A DNA stretch of 11,121 nt from an uncultured Oscillospiraceae bacterium. GTDB lineage: Bacteria; Bacillota; Clostridia; Oscillospirales; Acutalibacteraceae. The DNA lies in contig CAJMBP010000048.1 in assembly GCA_905211675.1 (NCBI GenBank), forward strand, positions 1 through 11,121, read 5' to 3'. The notes below the pieces were generated by a model, which had not been told where the DNA came from, ran no database searches, and saw nothing but the letters and a program-made list of their open reading frames with translations. Every line of letters begins with the position of its first letter. Positions within the stretch are counted from its first letter, which is position 1. Shown here in pieces: positions 1 through 5,947 of the stretch. The translations under genes and the position numbers were made by a program.

Positions 1-2342
1 CTGTTCTTGGAAAATTGGATGAGACGACGCAAAGGCATTTGGTGGATTTTTACGATTACCTTGAAGTACAGCCCATTGGAAACAATGCCTTTTTGCTGCG
101 TGACGATAGAGATGGCTTTTGGGTCCATAGCGAAGAAGATCTGCAGAACATCAACCGAAAGATCATTGCGTTGGGTAGGGAAAAAGGAATTCCGACGGTG
201 GCTACGGGCGATGTACACTTCATCAAGCCACAGGATGAATATGTGCGTCGTATCTTGATGAGCGGGCAAGGATTTACGGACGCTGATCAGCAGCCTCCGC
301 TGTATCTGCATACCACCCAGGAAATGCTGGATGAGTTTGCCTACCTGGGAGAAGATGAGGCGATGGAGGTGGTTGTAAACGCGCCCAATCGCATAGTAGA
401 TACCATTGAAACAGGCTTTGGCCCTTATCCACAGGATACGGCTGCGCCCAGGGAGGAAAATGGGGATGAGCTTATCTGTTCCATTGCGCGTAAAGGGGCA
501 GAGGATATTTATGGCGCCCCCTTGCCGGAGATCGTCGAAGCCAGATTGGAAAAAGAGCTGGGAAGCATCACAAAGCATGATTTTTCCACGTTGTATTTAT
601 CTGCTTATCGATTGGTAAAGCAGAGCAATGACGACGGCTATACGGTAGGTTCACGCGGCAGTGTCGGCAGTTCATTTGTAGCAAAAGCAATGGGCATTTC
701 GGAAGTCAATCCGCTGCCGCCGCACTATGTTTGCCCCGAGTGCCGGTACAGCGAGTTTTTCCTAAAGGGCGAGGTAGGCTCGGGCTTTGACCTGCCCGAA
801 AAAAATTGCCCTCACTGCAATACGCCGCTTAACCGTGACGGTCACGACATTCCGTTTGAAACCTTTTTGGGCTTTAAGGGCGACAAGGTGCCCGATATTG
901 ACCTTAACTTTTCAGATGAGGTGCAGAACACAATACAAGATTACACCAAAACTCTGTTCGGTGAAGAAAATGTTTTCAAGGCGGGTACAATTTCGACCAT
1001 AGCCGAAAAAACAGCCTTTGGATTTGCAAAGGCCTATGCCGAAAAAATGAATATAAGCTTAAGTCAGCCCGAGCTTAACCGTTTGGCGTCAATGGTAGAG
1101 CATGCACAGGTTAAAAGCACCACAGGTCAGCACCCTGCGGGTATGATTATTGTGCCGCGTGATAAGACTATTTATGATTTTTGCCCTGTGCAACACCCCG
1201 CAGACGATGTAAACAGCGATATTATAACAACCCACTTCGATTTCCATTCGATTCACGATACTATTCTGAAGCTTGACGAGCTCGGCCATGTTGTGCCCAC
1301 CACCTACAAATACCTTTACGAATATACGGGTATTGATGTAAATACCGTTTCAATGAGCGACCCAAAGGTTTACAGCCTTTTCACATCTACCGAGGCTTTG
1401 GGTGTGTCGGCTGAAGAAATCGAGTCAAAAACAGGTACCTTCTGTCTGCCTGAATTCGGTACGTCTTTTGTTCGCGGAATGCTTGTTGACTGTAAACCCA
1501 AAAACTTTTCCGACCTGTTGCAGATATCGGGTCTGTCGCACGGCACCGATGTTTACCTCGGTAACGCCAAAGACCTTATTGAAGACGGTACCTGCACAAT
1601 TTCAGAGGTTATAGGCACCCGTGACAACATAATGGTTTACCTTATACATCAGGGTATGGACGAGGGCAGAGCCTTTAAAATTACCGAAACGGTGCGTAAG
1701 GGCTTGGTTGCCAAGAAAAAGGTGTCGCAAGAGGACTGGAACGCTATGGAAGACGATATGCGCGCCGTCGGCGTGCCCGATTGGTACATAAATTCCTGCG
1801 GTAAAATCAAGTATATGTTCCCCAAAGCTCACGCGGCGGCTTATGTTATTTCGGCAATAAGACTCGGTTGGTACAAGGTTTACCGTCCGCTTGAATTTTA
1901 TTGCGCTTACTTTACCGCCCGACCCGAAGATGTTGATGTTCCTACCGTTATAAAGGGCAGGGGCGCGGTGCTTGCCAAAATGAATGAGATTAGGGCAAAG
2001 GGTAAAGAGGCGGCAAAAAAAGAGCTTGATACCTATGATACATTGCTTGTTTTTAACGAGATGATGGCACGCGGTATTGAAATATTGCCTATCGATATTA
2101 GGCATTCGCACGCTATGAAGTATCTGCCCGAAAACGGCAAAATGCGACTTCCCTTCGGCGCGCTTTCGGGTGTGGGTGAAAAGGCGGCGTACTCAATTTA
2201 CGATGCGGCGCAAAAGGGCAACTATGTGTCGCGCGAGGATTTTGCGGTAGAGGCAGGCGTTTCGAAAACCATTATTCAAAATCTTGCGGATCTCGGCGCT
2301 CTTGCCGATTTACCAGATACAAATCAGATGTCATTATTTTAA
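1..2342 (+). CDS. polC: DNA polymerase III alpha subunit, PolC type (C-terminal part, 5' end outside window)
   Basis: Replicative DNA polymerase of low-GC Gram-positives, which extends the primed leading and lagging strands. The frame is open to the left edge, so the N-terminal, OB and exonuclease regions lie outside. Counting from base 15, the visible order is the end of the PHP domain (GDVHF at residues 65-69), the PolC core motif GSRGSVGSSFVA (212-223), a four-cysteine zinc module (C240, C243, C265, C268), the palm motif PDIDLNF with likely catalytic D294 and D296, a further palm acidic residue in LKLD (D421), and a C-terminal NQMSLF matching the beta-clamp-binding pentapeptide type. The usual PolC GHDxPT reads GHVVPT (424-429). 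About 775 of the usual ~1,440 residues are present and no stop interrupts them. Codon use changes sharply between roughly base 640 and 830. Identity is secure; continuity of the first ~650 bases with the rest is less so. Confidence 0.96.
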   Translation, partial: VLGKLDETTQRHLVDFYDYLEVQPIGNNAFLLRDDRDGFWVHSEEDLQNINRKIIALGREKGIPTVATGDVHFIKPQDEYVRRILMSGQGFTDADQQPPLYLHTTQEMLDEFAYLGEDEAMEVVVNAPNRIVDTIETGFGPYPQDTAAPREENGDELICSIARKGAEDIYGAPLPEIVEARLEKELGSITKHDFSTLYLSAYRLVKQSNDDGYTVGSRGSVGSSFVAKAMGISEVNPLPPHYVCPECRYSEFFLKGEVGSGFDLPEKNCPHCNTPLNRDGHDIPFETFLGFKGDKVPDIDLNFSDEVQNTIQDYTKTLFGEENVFKAGTISTIAEKTAFGFAKAYAEKMNISLSQPELNRLASMVEHAQVKSTTGQHPAGMIIVPRDKTIYDFCPVQHPADDVNSDIITTHFDFHSIHDTILKLDELGHVVPTTYKYLYEYTGIDVNTVSMSDPKVYSLFTSTEALGVSAEEIESKTGTFCLPEFGTSFVRGMLVDCKPKNFSDLLQISGLSHGTDVYLGNAKDLIEDGTCTISEVIGTRDNIMVYLIHQGMDEGRAFKITETVRKGLVAKKKVSQEDWNAMEDDMRAVGVPDWYINSCGKIKYMFPKAHAAAYVISAIRLGWYKVYRPLEFYCAYFTARPEDVDVPTVIKGRGAVLAKMNEIRAKGKEAAKKELDTYDTLLVFNEMMARGIEILPIDIRHSHAMKYLPENGKMRLPFGALSGVGEKAAYSIYDAAQKGNYVSREDFAVEAGVSKTIIQNLADLGALADLPDTNQMSLF

Positions 2343-2375
2343 AAAAATAAAACGATTTTATAAAATCTTAACATT

Positions 2376-2415
2376 AAAAAACGGCTCACGGCAGTTTACC
2401 GTGCAGCCGTTTTTT
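2376..2415 (+). terminator. Intrinsic terminator of polC
   Basis: The outer arms AACGGCT/AGCCGTT enclose a second 5-bp stem (CACGG/CCGTG) around a 7-nt loop, with one bulged C. An A-run precedes the stem and six Ts follow it (2410-2415). It begins about 33 bases after the polC stop and lies before a new promoter, so polC and the peptidase gene are separate transcription units. Confidence 0.9.
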
Positions 2416-2456
2416 GTGCCGAAAAATAAAAACTTTTAAAATATTTAAGAAAAAGG

Positions 2457-2484
2457 TTGCAATTTTGTAACCTTTTGGTATAAT
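2457..2484 (+). promoter_or_regulatory. Sigma-A-type promoter of the M23 peptidase gene
   Basis: TTGCAA (2457-2462) and a perfect TATAAT (2479-2484) are separated by 16 bases. A TGG just before the -10 gives an extended -10 (TGn). The predicted transcription start is near 2491. The -35 lies inside an imperfect inverted repeat, GGTTGCAA/TTGTAACC (2455-2472). Confidence 0.85.
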
Positions 2485-2496
2485 AGTAAGGTAAAG

Positions 2497-2513
2497 TGTT
2501 ACAAAGTTGTAAT
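2497..2513 (+). promoter_or_regulatory. WalR (YycF)-box-like operator, with a degenerate upstream copy at 2455-2471
   Basis: TGTTAC-N5-TGTAAT fits the published WalR consensus TGTWAH-N5-TGTWAH at all 12 defined positions, and includes a perfect inverted repeat TTACAA-AG-TTGTAA (2499-2512). At 2455-2471 the sequence GGTTGC-N5-TGTAAC fits 10 of 12. The two copies start 42 bases apart, about four helical turns, and flank the -10. WalRK is known to control cell-wall hydrolases in Firmicutes, which suits the M23 gene downstream. The perfect copy lies just past the predicted transcription start, a position that would suit repression. Regulator identity is inferred, since no regulator gene is in the window. 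Confidence 0.55.
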
Positions 2514-2519
2514 TTTTTG

Positions 2520-2527
2520 AAAGGAGG
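2520..2527 (+). promoter_or_regulatory. Shine-Dalgarno sequence that decides the peptidase start
   Basis: AAAGGAGG is a near-perfect anti-16S match. It lies 7 bases before an in-frame ATT at 2535. The adjoining ATG at 2528 has zero spacing from GGAGG and opens only a four-codon frame (MRYF, then stop). An in-frame GTG at 2496 would leave a leader of only ~5 bases with no good SD. Confidence 0.75.
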
Positions 2528-2534
2528 ATGCGCT

Positions 2535-3773
2535 ATTTTTAAGAATATATTATTAAGTGTTTTAAAAAGCTTTAAGGCTTTTGCATATAAAATCGGCAAT
2601 AGCTCAAACAGGGTAAAAAAAGCGTTTTTTGCTTTTGTTGCGGTTCTTTCAATAGTGGCAAGCCTTTCATTTACAGGTGCCCGCATAGCATACAGGGTTG
2701 ATTACAGCGGCCGAATAATCGCTACGGTAAGCAGTAAAAAACAATTCAGCGAGGCAATTCATCTTGTTGTAAGTATGGTTGAGGGCGAAAATATCGAACA
2801 GGCGCTGGCACAACCGAAATTCAACACGGCTCTGGTTTTCGGCGAAAATATAAATAATACCGTAGAGGTTGCCGACTCAATAATAAACAACACCGATTGC
2901 ATTGTCGAAGCGGCAATGCTTTTTGTGGACGGCAACGCTGTGGCATGCGCCGAAAGGAAAACACTTGATAACGCCGTAAATTGCCGACTCAACAGCTTTA
3001 ATATTAAAGATCAGGAAAACACAAGCCGTTTTACCGATGATGTTACAATAAAAAGCGGTTATTTTATGGCGAGCGACCTTGACAGCGCAGAGACCGTTTC
3101 AAATGTTGTGAATTCGCTTGGCGTAATCACCGAAACGCGACAGGTGACCGATGTAATAGTGCCCTATAAAACTACCGTAACTAAAACAAACGAGCGGGTT
3201 GTGGGCTACAGCGAGGTATCGGTTGCGGGTGTTTCGGGCGTTAATCGCCTGACACAGAATATAGTAATGATTAACGGTGAGGTTCAGTCCTGTGTCGATG
3301 TTGAAAATGAGGTGCTTGTTGCGCCCGTTAATGAAGTGATTATAAAGGGCACCGCAAAAACGCTCGCATCTGCAAACCAAAAACAGGCGGCGCACAGCGC
3401 AGGCTTTATATTTCCGCTGCCGAATGTCGAATGGCGTGTAAGTTCCTATTACGGTGACGGCAGAGGGCACAAGGGCGTTGATATATGTGCAAAAAGCGGA
3501 ACCTCTATTTTTGCTGTGGCAGACGGTGTGGTTGTTTCCTCAAAATGGGACGGCAACTACGGTAACTGCGTTGTTATTGAGCATGAAAACGGCCTGCGCA
3601 CGCGTTATGCTCACGCAAAGCAGCTTTGCTGCAAGGTGGGCGACCGCGTGTCTCAGGGCGAGGTAATCGCGCTTGTCGGAACAACGGGTCAGTCTTCGGG
3701 GTATCACCTGCATTTTGAAGTAATGGTAAACGGTAAAAATGTTGACCCTGCACCGTATATAAATCTTGATTAA
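2535..3773 (+). CDS. Membrane-anchored G5-M23 peptidoglycan endopeptidase (LytM/lysostaphin-like), probable ATT start
   Basis: Predicted zinc metallopeptidase acting on peptidoglycan cross-links outside the membrane. Counting from ATT (412 aa): a basic cytoplasmic N-terminus (1-29), one hydrophobic anchor or uncleaved signal (about 30-48), an extracellular region of ~150 residues holding two short repeats of the V-D-(S)G type, a G5 domain (about 204-274), and a C-terminal M23 domain (about 291-410). The M23 ligands are all present: H312 and D316 in GHKGVD, and H393 in HLHFE, with catalytic H360 (RYAHA) and H391. An active enzyme is therefore expected. G5 domains are linked to cell-wall or glycan binding. 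The gene has its own promoter, a WalR-like box and a terminator. The start was chosen from SD spacing; conventional callers would extend to GTG 2496 or TTG 2517. A one-base error in the T5 run at 2536-2540 would instead join ATG 2528 to this frame. Family assignment is firm; the exact start is not. Confidence 0.92.
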   Translation: MFKNILLSVLKSFKAFAYKIGNSSNRVKKAFFAFVAVLSIVASLSFTGARIAYRVDYSGRIIATVSSKKQFSEAIHLVVSMVEGENIEQALAQPKFNTALVFGENINNTVEVADSIINNTDCIVEAAMLFVDGNAVACAERKTLDNAVNCRLNSFNIKDQENTSRFTDDVTIKSGYFMASDLDSAETVSNVVNSLGVITETRQVTDVIVPYKTTVTKTNERVVGYSEVSVAGVSGVNRLTQNIVMINGEVQSCVDVENEVLVAPVNEVIIKGTAKTLASANQKQAAHSAGFIFPLPNVEWRVSSYYGDGRGHKGVDICAKSGTSIFAVADGVVVSSKWDGNYGNCVVIEHENGLRTRYAHAKQLCCKVGDRVSQGEVIALVGTTGQSSGYHLHFEVMVNGKNVDPAPYINLD

Positions 3774-3785
3774 AAAAGTTAATAG

Positions 3786-3839
3786 CCTCTGCTTTACCGA
3801 GTGTCTTTCGTAATACCACGGGTAAAGCAGAGGTTTTTT
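3786..3839 (+). terminator. Intrinsic terminator of the M23 gene, long loop
   Basis: A perfect 13-bp inverted repeat, CCTCTGCTTTACC (3786-3798) and GGTAAAGCAGAGG (3821-3833), is followed at once by six Ts (3834-3839). The 22-nt loop is long for a simple terminator. It starts 12 bases after the peptidase stop and precedes the topoisomerase promoter. Confidence 0.87.
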
Positions 3840-3851
3840 GTGTTTTAATCC

Positions 3852-3881
3852 TTGACTAAACCACAATATTTAGTGTATAAT
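3852..3881 (+). promoter_or_regulatory. Sigma-A-type promoter of the topoisomerase operon
   Basis: TTGACT (3852-3857) and a perfect TATAAT (3876-3881) are separated by 18 bases. An inverted repeat ACTAAA-N8-TTTAGT (3855-3860 and 3869-3874) fills most of the spacer and could be an operator. A second TATAAT lies at 3890-3895 without a convincing -35. Confidence 0.75.
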
Positions 3882-3902
3882 GTATGCTGTATAATACTAT
3901 GC
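3874..3902 (+). repeat. Tandem direct repeat containing two -10 hexamers
   Basis: TGTATAAT-G-TATGC (3874-3887) is followed directly by TGTATAAT-AC-TATGC (3888-3902). Each copy carries TATAAT, 14 bases apart. The arrangement suggests a short tandem duplication over the transcription start region of the topoisomerase operon, with possible alternative start sites. Confidence 0.65.
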
Positions 3903-3927
3903 AAATTATTGCAAGGAAGTGTAATTT

Positions 3928-5916
3928 TTGGCTAAAACAAAAGCGCAATACGACAATACCAGCATACAAAAGCTCGAAGGCCCCGACCGTGTTCGCAAAC
4001 GCCCCGGCGTTATATTCGGCTCTGACGGTCTTGACGGCTGTGAACATTCGGTTTTTGAAATAATATCCAACTCTATCGATGAGGCGCGTGAGGGTCACGG
4101 CAAAAAAATCGTTGTCACCTCATACAGCGACGGCTCTGTCGAGGTGCAGGATTTCGGCCGCGGCTGTCCTGTTGACTACAACCCCAAAGAAGATTGCTTT
4201 AACTGGGAGCTTGTGTTTTGCGAAATGTACGCCGGCGGTAAATACGGCACCGATGAGAGCTCTAATTACAGCACTTCAATCGGTCTTAACGGTTTAGGTC
4301 TTTGCGCTACGCAGTATGCGGCGGAATGGATGGATGTCGAAGTAAAGCGTGACGGTTTTAAATACAACCTTCATTTTGAAAAAGGCTTTAACAAAGGCGG
4401 ACTTAAAAAAGAGCCGTACAGCGGGCGGGATACAGGCACAAAAACCCGTTGGAAGCCCGATATTGATGTTTTTACCGATGTTAATATTCCGCGCGATTAT
4501 TTTATTGATGTATTGAAGCGTCAGGCAATAGTAAACGGCGGCTTGCTTTTTGAATTTCGCGAGCAGCAGGGCGCAAGGTTTATAACACAGGATATAGTTT
4601 ATGAAAACGGCATAGTTGACTATGTAAATGAAATTGTAGGCGACGAAAGGCTTACCTCGGTTCAGTATTGGAATGCCGAGCGCAAGGGCCGTGACCGTGA
4701 GGACAAGCCCGAATACAAGGTTAATATAAATATAGCCTTAACCTTTTCAAACCGACACACCTTAAAAGAGTATTACCATAACTCAAGCTGGCTTGAATAC
4801 GGCGGCGCTCCCGACAGGGCGGTGCGTAACGCCTTTGTTTATCAGATAGACGCATACCTTAAACAAAACAACAAATACAAAAGCAATGAAAGCAAAATAA
4901 CCTTTTCGGATGTCGAAGAATGTCTTGTAATAGTCACCTCTTCATTTTCACCCGGCGGCTTGGTTTCGTATGAAAATCAAACAAAAAAATCGATAACAAA
5001 CAAATTTATCGGCGACGCCATGACCGAGTTTTTGCGGCATCAGCTTGAAATTTATTTTATAGAAAATAAAGCCGAGGCAGAAAAAATTGCCGAGCAGGTG
5101 CTTATAAACAAGCGAAGCCGTGAGCGCAGCGAAAAAGAAAGAATAAATCTTAAAAAGACACTTGCCACAGGCAATTCGATTGCAGACAGGGTACAAAAGT
5201 TTGTGGACTGCCGCAGTAAGGATGTCAACGAGCGCGAGCTTTATATAGTTGAGGGCGATTCGGCATTGGGCTCATGCAAGCTGGCGCGCGACGCGGCGTT
5301 TCAGGCTATTATGCCGGTTCGCGGCAAAATACTCAACTGCTTAAAGGCAGAATACGATAAGATCTTCAAAAGTGAAATAATAACCGACCTTGTAAAGGTT
5401 TTAGGCTGCGGCGTAGAGGTAAAATCAAAGGCAAATAAAAATCTCTCAAACTTTGATATGGCAAACCTTAAATGGAACAAAATTATAATATGTACCGATG
5501 CCGATGTTGACGGATTTCATATTCGCACGCTTATACTCACAATGATTTACAGGCTTATGCCCACCCTAATAGATGAGGGCAAGGTTTTTATAGCAGAAAC
5601 ACCCCTTTATGAAATCAACACCAAGTCGAAAACATATTTTGCTTATGATGAAAACGAAAAGGCGGATATTCTTTCGCAGATAGGTGACGATAAATATACA
5701 TTACAGCGTTCAAAGGGACTGGGTGAAAATCAGCCCGATATGATGAATTTAACTACTATGAACCCCGAAACACGCCGTCTTATAAAAATACTGCCCGAGG
5801 ATGCCGAATACACAAGCGAAATGTTCGAACTGCTTCTCGGAGATAACCTGTCGGGCAGAAAGGATTATATTTCGGAATACGGCTATCTATATATGGAAGA
5901 CGCCGACATAAGCTAA
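3928..5916 (+). CDS. Type IIA DNA topoisomerase subunit B, divergent GyrB/ParE-like
   Basis: ATPase/TOPRIM subunit that drives strand passage together with the A subunit encoded 31 bases downstream. In order: a GHKL ATPase with E44, N48 and D51 (FEIISNSIDEA), D75 in QDFGRG, and GLNGLG (119-124), where standard bacterial GyrB/ParE has GLHGVG; a transducer with the catalytic-lysine loop QTK (351-353); a TOPRIM domain with E442 in EGDSALGS (standard GDSAGGSAK) and DADVDG (D524, D526, D528); and a C-terminal RSKGLGE and TTMNPETRR. Length 662 aa is typical of Gram-positive GyrB/ParE. All catalytic residues I can place are retained, so it should be active. I recognise the type as a Clostridia paralogue distinct from canonical gyrase, but gyrase versus topo IV activity cannot be read from sequence. 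The TTG start follows AAGGAAG (3913-3919) at a workable distance. Codon use matches the neighbours. Confidence 0.93.
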   Translation: MAKTKAQYDNTSIQKLEGPDRVRKRPGVIFGSDGLDGCEHSVFEIISNSIDEAREGHGKKIVVTSYSDGSVEVQDFGRGCPVDYNPKEDCFNWELVFCEMYAGGKYGTDESSNYSTSIGLNGLGLCATQYAAEWMDVEVKRDGFKYNLHFEKGFNKGGLKKEPYSGRDTGTKTRWKPDIDVFTDVNIPRDYFIDVLKRQAIVNGGLLFEFREQQGARFITQDIVYENGIVDYVNEIVGDERLTSVQYWNAERKGRDREDKPEYKVNINIALTFSNRHTLKEYYHNSSWLEYGGAPDRAVRNAFVYQIDAYLKQNNKYKSNESKITFSDVEECLVIVTSSFSPGGLVSYENQTKKSITNKFIGDAMTEFLRHQLEIYFIENKAEAEKIAEQVLINKRSRERSEKERINLKKTLATGNSIADRVQKFVDCRSKDVNERELYIVEGDSALGSCKLARDAAFQAIMPVRGKILNCLKAEYDKIFKSEIITDLVKVLGCGVEVKSKANKNLSNFDMANLKWNKIIICTDADVDGFHIRTLILTMIYRLMPTLIDEGKVFIAETPLYEINTKSKTYFAYDENEKADILSQIGDDKYTLQRSKGLGENQPDMMNLTTMNPETRRLIKILPEDAEYTSEMFELLLGDNLSGRKDYISEYGYLYMEDADIS

Positions 5917-5930
5917 ACACAGACATAGAT

Positions 5931-5937
5931 AAAGGAG
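5931..5937 (+). promoter_or_regulatory. Shine-Dalgarno for topoisomerase subunit A
   Basis: AAAGGAG ends 10 bases before TTG at 5948, inside the 31-base gap after subunit B. No ATG or GTG in frame nearby gives a better start, so the SD supports the TTG. Confidence 0.7.
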
Positions 5938-5947
5938 ATATAAAAAG

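Noticed and set aside
1602..2111. A 169-codon - strand frame within polC
   Set aside because: Fully antisense to conserved PolC motifs, with no SD and no family resemblance.
2499..2512. CopY/BlaI-type operator (TACA...TGTA) at the M23 promoter
   Set aside because: The TACA and TGTA halves are 4 bases apart here, whereas CopY boxes have 2; the WalR pattern fits better and suits the gene product.
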